DNA of 64,000 bases from Quillaja saponaria (Eukaryota; Streptophyta; Magnoliopsida; Fabales; Quillajaceae): the NCBI GenBank assembly GCA_029379385.1, contig CM055608.1, positions 18,660,350 to 18,724,349 of the forward strand, read 5' to 3'. This document shows, one piece after another, positions 12,735 to 25,029 of the stretch. Position numbers and translations under genes: made by a program. The notes under the pieces were generated by a model. That model worked only from the letters and a program-made list of their open reading frames with translations. It ran no database searches and was not told the origin of the DNA. Positions within the stretch are counted from its first letter, which is position 1; every line of letters begins with the position of its first letter.

Positions 12735-13240
12735 AGTGCCCAAGAATCAATTAATGATTGGTTGTAATGACATTTTATTTGTATCTAATGCATGTAATAA
12801 TATTCATTAGGCATTCTTTATTATATTGTTTAAATGAGATTTAGTACAACGATATATAAAATCCCTAGAATAAATATTGTGTATACATAATTATGATATT
12901 GATCACAATTGTAAGATATGACATACATAAAGTATTCTAAAAGTGTTCCTAGTCAATGAATCATCAAAATAGCATATGTTATATTATTATCTTATAAAGT
13001 GAGTAGTGATCTCACAAATTATAAGCATGGTGATGCTAAGAAAAACATATGGGTACTTTTTAGTTGAACAAGTACATTGAATTAATCCAACATGAGAAAC
13101 CATGTAGAGTCTTTACTAACGTGTCAATGGAAGTTCTCAAAGTGTTGGTGGTGTAAGTGACCAACTTGAGATTATCTTATTACATTAGATGTAAATCTAT
13201 GTGTTTTAATGTCATTCCCCTTATCCTATAATAAGTAATA
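12735..13240 (+). repeat. Repeat family A, copy 3 (partial)
   Basis: Begins TTAGTGCCCAAGAATC and carries the ordered A blocks up to CATTCCCCTTATCC; the 3' third is missing here. A short A block (TTATTGGATATGTAATGAAG, 14641-14699) lies after the intervening gypsy-like LTR, so that element may have inserted into this A copy. Confidence 0.65.
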
Positions 13241-14640
13241 ACTATTGGAATAGACTTATTTTACATCTTTTTACTCATTATTTTAGCTATGTTCAAGAGT
13301 TTTAGTTGGTTTTTGCGTAGTATTAGTTGAATTCTTAGTTAACTCATTGTTGCATTAGAATGTTGAATCCTAGTTGATTTGGGCTATGATTTAGGTGTTT
13401 TATATGAGTTCTAACTTTGTGTGTTTAAAAGATTTAATACTTAAACAAGTCCTATTAGAAGTCAAGTTAGAGGTGAATTCTACAAATTGCAAAACAACAA
13501 GTTGCTACCATAAGCCTTTGCACTTAGGCGACTAAAGGGTGAGTGTTGTGGTGTGAGAAACACTGTTGAGATGCCCATGACATGGGTGAGGCTGTGACAG
13601 TGCCACTGCTAGAATCCTGTGTCGTCGATTTTTCACACCGACTTGAACGTTAAAGCGCCAACATGATAAACAATCTGAATTGGACTCAAATTCATGATTA
13701 TAAATCCTATAAAAGAGGGATTAGCTTGGGGATTTAGAGTACACAGTTAAACTTAGTTTTTCTAAAGATAAAAGAAGCAATCAAGGATTCAAAAAGGCAA
13801 GAGGAGCTTGGATGAGAATTGATTGAAGATTGACAACCTACTAGTTTTCTTTTATTCCTCCCTCTCTTTTAGTTTTTCTTGTATTTACTTTGATGGTGAT
13901 TTTATTGAAGTTCATGTCTACACTAGGTAGCATGAACTAATTTATTCTCTGGGACTATCTATAATTGAACTCAACATGTCACTTGATTATTTTTATTATT
14001 TATTGACTGCTTAGGGTTTGGTATTTTATTTATAAATTTCATTCTAAGCTTAATGCTTCTCGTTGATTAGCTACCAATTAGATTGAATTAGGAAACCTAA
14101 AAAAGGTTGGAAAAGGAAATTAAATTTAGCCTTGATTGAAATAGCTCTTGATTGAATTTGTACACATGTTTGTTGAATTTGATTTGTGTATAGGATATGA
14201 ATATACCTATATGCCTTTGTGTAGCCAATTTAGGTCTAATCTTAGTTAGTCTTGCTTAACTTAATTCTCATAGGAATATAATGAATTGGTTAAGTGATAT
14301 ATATATTTATAAAACATAGTAATATGCTTAAAATTGATTTATTACCCTAGGTTAATAATTAGTTGTCATAACTAAGTAAGACAAGATAATAATAAATCAA
14401 GTGAAGTTTTAAGAGAAATTATACTTCTAGGCCTTTATCTATTAAATTCTCTAACTTAATTTGTCATTAGTTAGGTTTTGTATTATTAGAGTTTGAATCT
14501 TAGTATTATGTTAATTTTAGTACTAAGCTAAATATTACTTACAATTCCTAGTGGGATCGATATTATATTTTACTCTATATTACTTGTTAATGATAAGTGC
14601 ACTTGTATGAGTAAAATCAACAGCAATAAGGATAATACAT
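13241..14640 (+). mobile_element. Gypsy (Tat/Athila-like) LTR remnant
   Basis: About 1.4 kb with no ORF. It contains CCTATAAAAGAGGGATTAGC at about 13706, a strong TATA-box-like core on the plus strand. Near its 3' end (14544-14625) is CCTAGTGGGATCGATATTA followed by AAGTGCACTTGTATGAGT, a block I recall from Tat/Athila-type LTR elements. It appears to interrupt A copy 3, whose remaining piece follows at 14641. No PBS or second LTR is seen, so a solo LTR is the likeliest state. Confidence 0.45.
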
Positions 14641-14699
14641 GAGTGATTATTGGATATGTAATGAAGCATATGAAGGTAGATAAATGATAAACAAAGAAT
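14641..14699 (+). repeat. Repeat family A, short fragment
   Basis: Matches the A block GATATGTAATGAAGCATATG at 9390 and 59735. It lies between the gypsy-like LTR and repeat C copy 2 and ends at AAAGAAT where C begins with TGTCACACCC. Confidence 0.6.
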
Positions 14700-17600
14700 T
14701 GTCACACCCTACACGAAGGCATGATTGGTCGGAGGAATGTATAACCAAACCTTCGTAATCCTAACTTCAAATCAAAGAAACCTATACAACTCTTGACCAT
14801 CCTAAAGCATAAAAGTAAATTTTAGAAAACACAAGTTAACTACAAATGTTTATTTACTGAAATATATAATAATTTACTAAAAATTTTGGCTGAGGTTCCC
14901 TGTAAACTGGAACATGCCTAAAATACAAACACAAAACACCTAGTTATATTCAACCAGTTACCAACAACAATAATATACAAAAGGAGTTCCGCTTCGCTTT
15001 ATACCACAACAACAAATTAACTGAACTTTTACACAATACAAAATCAAACACCCAAAGCCTTGTGATTGCAAACTTCCAGCCTTTAACTTCAAGTAAGTGA
15101 TCTTGAATATATACCTTGCCGCTAATTACTTGGCAAGCCCAGTATAGATCATTGACACTCACAGAGATCCTATTACTAAAAAAAAAAAAAATCAACAAGA
15201 GAGTGGTGAGTTTCATAGACTCAATGTGTGAAAAAACGTACCCAAAGGATACTAGCATCACTCAATATATGAATTAAATACATAAATCAAGTAATTTCAA
15301 AATAACATGAATTCTAAAACAATTAAATTTCACACATACATACATTTGAATAACGTAAAATTAAACAAATATCATTTAGACAATATCCGAGATAAACAAA
15401 TCAATCAAACTATTCAAAACACACAAAAGGCCAATTAGAGTAACTCATACCGGCACAGAATATAGCCTCCCACTAGACAGTTTTTGCACCCGCACACCAA
15501 ATATACTCTTCTTACATATCCACCTCGGGCTGAGTTACTTGAATATTTTAAATTACATATCAAATCAAAATATCCTAGGTGCACCCAGATTCTATTTCAA
15601 ACACAAAAATCAGTTAGGATAAAAATTCATTTTATTGGCCCTTATCAAACACAAACAATTTTATATATCAAGCATAATTCAAATTAAACACTATGTATTC
15701 TTATATACCTCTAAATATAACCACAAATACTTAAATACACATATTAATTTAGCAACCAAAGAATACATTATCCACTCACGGTGATATTGACCTTGCTCGT
15801 CGCTCCTCATGAATCCACGCGTCGTTGGCTTAATAATATGTTCCTAAGTTGGAAGTCATATTTTCAAATATTACTTAGTTCATAAATTTTATAGTTATAA
15901 TTTCTAATTACTAAAACTTAGATATCCACTTTCATGCATTTCTTGGAAACCAATTCCTCTTAGGCATTTTAACAATTACCTTGAAGATAACTTTAATTCT
16001 GATTCATGTATGTATATATTATACATATACATACCAAGAAATCAACACTATCACCTTAAATCCATATTACTCATATTACAAGCATTGAATTCATGTTAAA
16101 TTAACCATTTAAAATCAATTAAGAACTTAAGTTATGACTTTCCAATATCAATCCAACCCCTTACTCAAAATCCTTCCTCCAAATCTTATACACCACCAAA
16201 AAAATAACCATTAGGCTCTTTTAGACATTTTATCAAACATTTTAAGAGCATGATTTATTCTCCATCATGTGTATATATATATATACATTCGACAGGGAGA
16301 TTCTGAAATTGCGGAGGCTTGGTTCGATCAAGCCCCTGAGTATTGGAAACAAGCTATAGCTCTTACTCCCGGTAATTATATTGAAGTGCATACACCAAGA
16401 AACCAATACACCTCTCCTAATTTCCACATTATACATGTTCCAATTGTTAAATTACAAATTGTATTATTTAATAGCAATCCACCAAAGCTTTAACTAATTA
16501 CTTCCTACCTCAATATAATTAAGTTTCATGTTTCCTCTTTCATTTACCTTTAACCCCCCACTTCTCATGTTCCTTTTTCATATTACTCAATTCAATTTTA
16601 CATAATCCTTCACCTGTAATAACAATCAACAAAAATTCTACCAATAAAAAGTTATAGACTAGCAAAAATACTTAAAATCCATAATCAACCAACACTTTTA
16701 TCAAGCATCCTAACTGCTACTATGAAGGGGGTATGATTCCCAAGAGTAAAATGGTTTGTTGCAACCTTCTTGGCCTTGTTACCTTGCTACACAACCTCCC
16801 CATAATCACGAACTAGCTAAGTAAAGAAGGGAAACAAACCAAGTTGCAACAGGGGACCAATAACTCACTGCCGGCAAGGTTAATCAAGCTGAATTTTACA
16901 AGATTAAAGGAGGCAAACCAAGCAACAAGGAGGGCACGAGAACTAGCTACTATGGAAGGTAGTAGCTCAATTGAAAATAAAGATTGACCAACAATTATAA
17001 GGCAACTAAAATAGGGGAACGTTGGCTGCCAACATAAGAATAAGCGGTAGCTACTTTGAGACTCCTCCAACTCCCTCACCTACACGGTATACACAAGAAA
17101 AACGGACTTAATAAGCAAGAAACAAGGTGGATCTTTTTCAGCTGGACCAAAGACCCTCATGGTTAATACAAAAAGAAAAATGTATAGCCAAAAACAAGGC
17201 TGTCTAAGCCCACCCGAAGGCAAGATCCCTTTATTACAACTGACACCATGAAAATCAAAGACCACCAACAGAAAGAGGAACAAGCAAGCAGATGATGGAG
17301 TCTTCAGCCAACAATAGTAGTGAATGTTCAAGAAGAAAGAAAGAAAAAAGAACAGGGGATAAACAAGAAGGTAAAGTCGGCTAAGGAGGATAAGAATAGA
17401 ATAAAAATAAAAGGAGAAAAAGACAAATATAATAAAAATACAATCAAGTAAAAGTCAATGATTTCAAAGTAGTGGTGGAAAAAATTTGATATATATATTA
17501 TGTTTGTCTACTTTGATTTATTTTAGCTATGTATTGATTTTTCAATCCCTTTACTTTACTTGGTCCAATTTTATTTACTTTACAACAACAAGTTATATAC

Positions 17601-17748
17601 AAAAATTTTGTAACGTATACTAAACTATTGGTTTATAACTCGTCTAATCACATTGCTATTTAATTAATTTGTTCATATGCTTGTTATTTTATAACTAAAA
17701 TTTACATATTATATCTAAAACTCCACCTTAGAATATCAAGTTATAACA
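14700..17748. mobile_element. Repeat family C, copy 2 (LTR-like, about 3 kb)
   Basis: Starts TGTCACACCCTACACGAAGG and ends TATCAAGTTATAACA, that is TGT...ACA. Shared ordered blocks with the copies at 972 and 60500 include AACATGCCTAAAATAC, GTGGTGAGTTTCATAGACTC and the purine-rich part at 16730-17400. The minus-strand ORFs at 14950-15261, 16813-17079 and 17080-17331 have no recognisable similarity and lie in the non-coding repeat. It is flanked by family A fragments on both sides (14641-14699 and 17752-17957), as if C had inserted into an A unit. Confidence 0.55.
16286..16391 (+). pseudogene. ycf3: Plastid ycf3 fragment in nuclear DNA (NUPT)
   Basis: About 106 bp that translate in frame as [20 protein letters not shown] followed by [12 protein letters not shown], the last-exon part of the chloroplast ycf3 (pafI) protein, which acts in photosystem I assembly. 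Compared with the plastid protein as I know it, there is one clear change, Ala to Pro in WFDQA-P-EYW. The match begins at ATTCGACAGGG directly after a (TA)n run and ends at GAAGTGCAT; the plastid gene normally continues HNW. It lies inside repeat C copy 2, at the TA microsatellite the other copies also carry. It lacks the TPR repeats and cannot be functional. The call is firm because codons and protein match over about 32 residues. Confidence 0.93.
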
Positions 17749-17751
17749 AAT

Positions 17752-17957
17752 TTATCATCTTGATTTGCCTCTTGAGATAAGTATATCTTGTTCTGGGAAT
17801 CTTTGCAAAGTGAAAAAGATTAAAAAAAATGTATTTTCTTGAATCTATTTGAGGAACAAAACATGAACTTGGTTTCAAGTAGTAATAGATTTAGACAAAG
17901 ATAGGGTTGACACTAGAATCCATGCTCTATGTCTGTCTCGTGATATGTATGATGAAA
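17752..17957 (+). repeat. Repeat family A, 3' part
   Basis: Carries the last A blocks (GATAAGTATATCTTGTTCTG, AATCTTTGCAAAGTGAAAA, AGGGTTGACACTAGAATCCA) and passes directly into B at TGAATTATACG. It continues an A copy interrupted by repeat C copy 2. Confidence 0.7.
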
Positions 17958-17958
17958 T

Positions 17959-18960
17959 GATTGAATTATACGATAACCAAGCACTAAAAAATTTGATCAA
18001 TGATCTTAATTTCGCTTGTAGTTGGGTGGTCATGATACATTGCTAGATGTCAATCTTCATCTATGAATGTACATGGTTGATATAGTAAAACCACAGTTAA
18101 ATTAAAAGTTTTTTAATTTAACCGTACTTCTTAGAAAGTATCCAAGTACATTTATTGCCAACTTACTAGAGAACATAATGGTTTTCACACTTTAATTAAC
18201 TTGGGTTAATAACCTACAAGGATAATGAAGTTTTGGAATTAATAATTGATTTTCAAGCACATAAGTGTGAAAAGGTAATTGTCACCTATGCATATGTGGC
18301 AAGACTTGTTTTCTTGGAAGTCATGAAAAAGTCACTAGGAGCCTAAATGCCCATTAGTAATCATAATAGGATTATGGATTACTAAAGGAGTTTTGGGCTT
18401 AGGCCTTAGGCTTTAGGTTTAATCAAATCCTAAACAATGAATCATTATAACTCCTAAACTCTAGTTGTCCCTCCTATATATGTAACACTAATGGATTTCT
18501 ACCATAATGCATCTAAGACACTAGTGACATTCGATCAAGCAAGGATTAGAAGCAAGAAAGAGTTATTCACAATTTATCCTCCCTTAGCTGTGACCTTTAA
18601 GTAGTATTTACTTTAAGAACAATCCTCCATTGATGATTCAACCAAGTGGAAGCTAGCATATATCCTAAGAGTGAATCGATTCATTCGAACCTTTTATGAA
18701 AAGGTAAAGGTTCTAGCTAACTAATCAATTGTGTGAACTATTTCATTATAAGCTTATTCAATTGAATAGCTTACTAATCTAATTAAATTAGCTTACTAAT
18801 CATTGATTATACTTTGTGTTTGATTGGAATAATTGTTTTAATGGTTTGTGGAGGAGCTCTAAGCATCCCTACTAAACAATCAAACTAGTTGTGAGAGGAA
18901 AGCTTCAAGACGTTATTTTTCATTTTTAGTTTTCGTTATATATATGGTTAATGAACACCC
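17959..18960 (+). repeat. Repeat family B, copy 4
   Basis: Starts TGAATTATACGATAACCAAG at the A/B junction and holds the ordered B blocks, including CTCCTATATATGTAACACTA (TATA-like) near 18471, GAAGCAAGAAAGAGTTATTC and AAACAATCAAACTAGTTGTG. It fades out near 18960. The stretch 18961-19439 has no gene I can support; a short ORF at 19172-19366 is unrecognised. Confidence 0.65.
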
Positions 18961-19439
18961 ATGTTCTTGTAATTACAATTAGTATTTGTGAGAATTATAT
19001 ACAATCAGAGTTATGCTCATTGATAGCTATTTTTAAACTTACAAAATGATAAGTTGTTGCTAATAAATATTAGTAGCCATAACTTTAACCATGTTTGCTT
19101 ATCAACAACATCTAGATACTTTAATATATATTAGTGATCATAAATACATTATCAACAATGCCAACATATAGATGTCACTACTAATGCATTTTCCTGTAAT
19201 GCAAAAGATTAATGAACTTAATGCAAAGATGCATGTGATGATCTCTCTGTTAATTCTCACCAAAACCTATACATTTCGAGCACCAAAAGGAACTAAAGAA
19301 AGAATGGATGAACTTGAGGAGCCAATGCTTGAATCCCCTTCTCTAGCATTATATCCCTTTTTCTAGCATCATATATGAAGAGTTTGAGCACTGAAAATAT
19401 TGATACTCAGGAGTAACTAGCTGACCATGAAAGTCAAGA

Positions 19440-19905
19440 TATAGGGGAAGATGTGTTGCAAAATTAATTGTTGAAAAATTAATTCAAGTGTTACAAACTT
19501 ATTTCCAATATAGCCATTGTAATAAAGTCGTTGGAATATAGTCGTTGTAATATAGCTGTTAGAATATAGCCATTTATGACCATTATGACTCTTTCTATAT
19601 AAGAAGAATATGTAACATAACCATCATATAATCATTCTACAACCATTCCAAAATTATCTCTATCATATTTTCTTACTTCATATTCTCTTCCAATTCTTAC
19701 TAAAGAAAGAGCTGTGGATGCTCATTGAGGTTCTCAATCTTATGTGTAAATATTAGATAACGTTCCAAAATCTACTCCTAGAGGGTTGGCCCGTTGAGAC
19801 TCTGTACACCAGATATACTCCAAGAGGATGGAAGTCAACCTTTAAGGATATTGCCTTGTGCATGATTGTTTGGTACTATCTTTCCATCTTATAAACCTCA
19901 ATTTC
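19440..19905 (+). mobile_element. Copia-type LTR candidate (solo or 3' LTR)
   Basis: A purine-rich GATATAGGGGAAGATG (19439-19454) is followed by TGTTG, as a polypurine tract and LTR start would be. Within it are three imperfect repeats of the type AATATAGCCATTG/AATATAGTCGTTG, a TATA-like TTCTATATAAGAAG at about 19591, and CTCCAAGAGGATGGAAG. No ORF. The end is uncertain. Directly to its right begins CACTA-1. Confidence 0.45.
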
Positions 19906-19961
19906 TATATCATTGAATTTGTCGTGACTCATAATTATATGAAACTATAATATTTGTATCT

Positions 19962-19975
19962 CACTACAAGAAAAC
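19962..19975 (+). repeat. CACTA-1 left terminal inverted repeat
   Basis: CACTACAAGAAAAC, the canonical CACTA-family terminus, pairing with 30315-30328. Confidence 0.8.
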
Positions 19976-21876
19976 AGGACACTTTCTTCAAACAAATTTC
20001 TCACAAGCAAATCAACAAATTAAGGACAACAATATACCGACAAACTTATTGTAGTTAGGTTTGGCAGTATTTTGGGGTCAATCACATTTTTTTTTTTACC
20101 TCGAAACATATTGGCAAACATAGGTGTGTCGATATTAAGTTTTTAGTATTTACCCCCCTTAGTTTGTCAGTAACTTTTATTTTACTTTTTCCATAAACTA
20201 TTATTTGTCCATAATTTTTTTTTCCCTACAAACAATTGCCTATCAGAAATTGAAGCACTGTGCTTTTTATTTTAACCAACAAACGAGTTTGACGGTGGTA
20301 AGTTTAAATCCTAAATATATCATTTTCATGAAAATATTTTCCTTTTGCCTTTACCTTTCCCACTTGAAATCCTTACACCTCCACTACAAAACCCTAAGCT
20401 TCCATTGAAATCCTTTCGTCCCTAAATTGGAACTAGCTCAGAAAGATGAAATTGTAAGTTTTCTGGGTGTCAATGATGGTGATTTAGGTGTCTGTTTTTT
20501 TAGGCTAGCTTTGACATCGCTATCATTAGAATCCAAAAAAGACTGAGATTGTTCGGAAGGTTGAAACGAGGAGTGGTTGGTAATGTTACTTGCATAAATT
20601 TCTTGGGATTTATCCTCAAAGTTTGAGGTAGAGAAGAAGTGTGAGAAAGAAGGGTTTGTGAAAGTTAATATTTTGGGTTTTGGTTTGAGTTGAATATTTA
20701 GATTTTAAAGCTAGTGAGCACTTCATACTGTTTCTCATCCTTTTCTATTATTGAGAAAAAACTTTGCTTTATATGTGTGTGGCTTGACGAATCTAATTGT
20801 TTTTTTTTTCAAATTGATTCCTTTAATAAGAGGAATGTCCAAAATGCTTGGTACTTTCTTTCTTGCTACTAGTTTAGTCCCTTCCCACTTCTGCTTACCT
20901 CACTCCCTTGCTTGCTGCAAAGATCAAAGATTGTGAATTCTATCTGGTAAGTTTTTGTTTCTTTACTAACTTTTATATTTATAAAACATGAAGAAAAGTT
21001 ATATGCCCTCTTCCCAGTTCCCGTTATGTATTCTTGTGGGTTTCTTTCTCTATTGCTTTGATGAGGAAATAAGTTTATGCTTTAGTAGAGACTTTGCACG
21101 GCTTGTAAGATTATTAAAATGGTAACAAATTTATGTTTCTCTCACACTATGAAACCTAATGAGCTCGATTGGTCGAAGATTCAACCAGAGTGCTAATCAT
21201 TTTCCTTGTTCATACTGTACCAAATTTTATATGTTCACAGGTATGTTTCCTTTCTATTTCACATGGTTTCTCTTTTTCTTTCTTGCTATTAGCTCTAAGT
21301 GTGAATATTCATTATGATTTAGTTGATTTCTTAATGAGGAGAAACTTTAAATATGTCCTCCTGATTTCTAATTTCTTTTGGTTAATTTTGTGTTGTGTTC
21401 ATATTAGGATTTAAGGACCAAAATCTAAATTTTTTTGGGTTGTGCTCACTTTATGATTTTGGCAAGAGCCTTTCTCAATTGATAGAGAAAATTGTATGTT
21501 TGATTTGTGAGAAAATGTAGTGACATTAGAGAAGATTTTGTGTATAAGACAAGTGACAAATAAAAACTATTGAGTGATTAACAATTAACATCATATGTTA
21601 CGACCTAGTTTTGGGTTTAAGGTTAATTAAGAAATTTAGTTGACATTAAAACTTAATCAAGGGGTTAATGTAATAGTTAAAAAGAAATGGGTAGCTACAA
21701 GGCTCTGGCCAAGTCCACGAAATGCCAATGGCTCAGTTTTAAACTTTAAAAGCCAGCAATTGGAAAAAAAAAATAGTATATGATAAGTGGTATGCTGTAA
21801 GTTGATCAAGTTGGTTAAGTGGGAGGTTGGTGTAGAGTAGTTGTAAACTGAGTTGTGGTTGTGACATTGATTTGGT

Positions 21877-22498
21877 ACATATCCAATATTAAACAAAGTT
21901 GCTTTGTTCTTATTGTTTTTCCTTTTGTGCTTGTTTTGGTAATTGGTTAAACTTTGCCATTAGAGCTATATGCTCTAATGTCCTAATGGTTTCTTAGATT
22001 GATAATAGCCTTTTGTCAAAAGCAAAGTCAGAGTCTTATTAGTTAGAAATGTCATTAAAAGAGAAAGTTTGCTTCAATAATCCTATACTTGAAAGCTAGT
22101 GTAAGCTTGAGATGAAGGACTACAACCTACTTGAAGCAAGTTTGCTAATGCATGTGCTTATCATGTTAGACCCATTTAGATGAGTTTAAATTAAAGTCAA
22201 TGTGCACCTACCTTTAAAAGTAAAGTTAGAGTGACAAAAAAAGAATTAACAAGAAAATGGGCTTTAAGAAAGAAACTTTGTATGATGTCTCCTTTAATAG
22301 TTCTATTGACTATTTTGTATAGAATCTACAAATAATTGTGACCAACAATATATGTGCTTTCTGGTATGTGCCTAGCACTATAGCAATATGCAACATGCAC
22401 ACTTGTTTACAGAAACCTATAGCAATCTGAGGCTAAAATATGGATAGCTAGGAAAGAATGTGTGATAACAAAGCAACTTTGTTTAATATTGGATATGT
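21877..22498. repeat. 32-bp perfect inverted repeat, 558 bp apart
   Basis: The 32 bases at 21877-21908 (starting ACATATCCAATATTAAACAA) occur as their exact reverse complement at 22467-22498. Each arm also holds a short palindrome, AACAAAG-TTG-CTTTGTT. The spacer shows no ORF. It could be a small foldback element or the relic of an inverted duplication within CACTA-1. Confidence 0.9.
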
Positions 22499-23130
22499 AG
22501 GTGCAGACTATTCAATTCATTGATAGAGACCATGTAAATTACCTATGAAATAGTTTAGTCTATATTGAGTTTGTAAAACATGTCCTACATGAAACAAACT
22601 TAAGTGTGTTTGGGTAATCAATATTAATTCCTAAACTCCTTAATCTGTGTTTAGTTAGTCATTAAGCTTTGTCATTCTTTTAAGGTGTATAGTTTATTTC
22701 AAATGTAAAAACACGCACACATACTCTCCTAAAACTAATAATTATACTACTTTGCTTTCATCCTTTCTTTAAATATTGTTTTTTTATGTGCATTTAAAAC
22801 TATTTTGATTCTTGTTTATAAATTTATGTCATTTTTCTAAATGAGATAGTATTATCTTACCCTTGGAATAGAATTAAAAGTGTTAGATTAATATGCATGT
22901 GAGTACATTTTTCTCCTTTTGTTTTACAATAGATATTCCTTATGTATTGGAATCTATAGTACCTATTTTGATGACTTTGAAAGTAATGTTATGGAATTGT
23001 AACTTCTCAAGTTTATGTTTTAATCATTTGGATTAGTTGTTTTCCTGGTTACCAATGATGGGTTATACACAAACTGACTTAATATGAGAAAAAAAAAAAA
23101 TTATTTCTTTAAGAAGATTTTTGTGCCTAG

Positions 23131-24990
23131 TTGTTAGACTATACTTCTATCTTGTTATTACATAGTCTGCCTAGAAGACATCGTACCCCCCTTCGAGGAC
23201 GTCCTACAACTTCATTGTCTCCATCAACTACATCGGCTGCATCTTTGTCACCGCATCAGTTGCACCAACTCCCTCTATGGCTGCAACTCCAGTACAACCT
23301 CCATCTCTCTGCACAGCTGGAGCTCTACCTCCCAGTGTTCCATTACTTGTTCCATCCTCGAAGCAAGTTTGGGATCTTTCTGACGTTGGCTCAAATCAAA
23401 TCCCATCGAGCTCGAGATCTGTATCGACATGTAAATTACAATTTCAAACTCTAATAATTAATTTTGTTATTTATTGAATTTGTATGAATTTCATTATTTT
23501 TACTCTACTTAACTTGTATTACAGCTTCAGGTCATGATCAGGATGTCAAGCATAGGACAAATCTTGAGTCCCATATGGAGGATCACGACGTCCCTTATGA
23601 GGAACAAGACATCTCTAAGTGTGCTGCGGGCGAAGAGAGGGGACAGAGGGGCAAGAATAAGATTGCCCCTCCCCATGAGCTTGAGGAGGATAGCCCACTC
23701 ATCTACATAGTTAGAGACAAAAAAGTAAATTATATTTATAATTTTGTATTCATATACCTTGCATTTTACTAATGTTTATTTCTTTTTGTTTGTACTGTAG
23801 AATATTCGTTCGGGATGACCCCAAGAACATGAAGGTGGTGACTACCATTTCTGGTTTAATAATGAAGCACCTTCCAGATCCACTTGTCCGGTACCAGAAG
23901 TTCTCGGAGGACACCAAGACCTTATACTGTAATGATTTTATAGTAAGTTCAATTTTATTATCGTTTAAGTTTTAATTTTATTTTAAAATGTTGTTAAATT
24001 ATTGACAACATGCTTTTGTTTTATAATTTATGATGCTCGATATAGCATTGTCCCCGAAGAAAGAGCTACATCTTGGGCTGTGTTTAATGTAAAGGCCGTG
24101 AAGAGATACAACGATGTATTCCAGAAGCTCTGTGCATAATTAAATAGGATATAGCTATCGGTCTACTCGCTTGGAAGAAGGATGGGAACCCAGATTCAAT
24201 CTCATATAATTGGTGGGAATCCTTATGTAACAAGTGGGTAAGCCTTAACTTCTAGAGACACTCCCAGACGATGACCGTGAATAGGTGAGTGAGTGATAAG
24301 CATATTCACCATGCTTCTGGCTCCATCAACATAGCTATTCACCAGAAGTAGATGGTTAATAATAATTTATTTAATAAATATTAGTTATAAATTTATAACA
24401 CAACATTTTTAACTAATATTGTTTTAAAATTTTTATACAAGAGCAAGAGTTGGGTCGACAATATACAGTTATTAAGGTTTTCGATTGTACTCACAAGAGA
24501 AAGTTCGGTTACTTTGTTGAAATAAAGTTGAAGGCTATTAGTGTAAGTATGAATCAATATTTTTTGTTTTACATAACTTGTCTTCATTTGCAGGACAAGT
24601 TTAAGGCATTAAAGGCAGTAAAGCTAGGGCAATCTAGCACCAAGCACCAGGATGGTACTGATACACTTGCTGAACCTACTGCACCTGCTGAGGCCCCCGT
24701 GAGTGACCCAGCTCTCTTCATGAAGCTAGCGGGCTGTAAGAAGAAATGACTCATCTACTGCTTTGGGGGTTGTATCAACTCCGAATAAGCACTGGGTGAA
24801 GTCATTGGATCCATAGCTTCTGCCACAACTACTCACAACTTTGCTACTGCTTCTGCTACATCTCCATCTCCTGTGAGATTCACTCCAAAGCAGATGTAGC
24901 TTGTACAAGAGTTAATTAAAAGAGAGCTGGGGTATATCCACCACCTCCTACACTACCATCTCAACCATCTTCATTATGTATTATTTAAAT
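23131..24990 (+). pseudogene. CACTA ORF1 (transposase_24-like), broken
   Basis: A multi-exon gene remnant inside CACTA-1. Plausible exons are about 23131-23425 (Ser/Thr/Pro-rich), 23525-23726 (acidic and basic, PPHELEEDSPLIYIVRD), 23803-23942 (VRDDPKNMKVVTTISGLIMK then DPLVRYQKFSED), about 24045-24236, 24441-24542 and 24594-24750. They are joined by short A+T-rich introns with GT and AG ends, for example donors GTAAAT at 23727 and GTAAGT at 23943 and 24543, with acceptors TTACAG, CTGTAG and TTGCAG. The order (low-complexity N-terminus, TTIS..IMKHLPDPLVRY, then a HIHHASGSINIA-like block) follows the plant En/Spm transposase family PF03004, known as ORF1/TNPA-like. Stops in the 24100-24350 part show it is dead. 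Family placement is by eye. Confidence 0.65.
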
Positions 24991-25029
24991 TTCATTTTCA
25001 TAATGTAAAAGTTTAAGTTTATTTTTATT

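Noticed and set aside
14950..15261. 103-codon minus-strand ORF
   Set aside because: Lies in repeat C, is not conserved as a frame in the other copies, and has no recognisable domain.
16242..16436. Minus-strand ORF over the plastid fragment
   Set aside because: Antisense of ycf3; the plus-strand frame matches the plastid protein.
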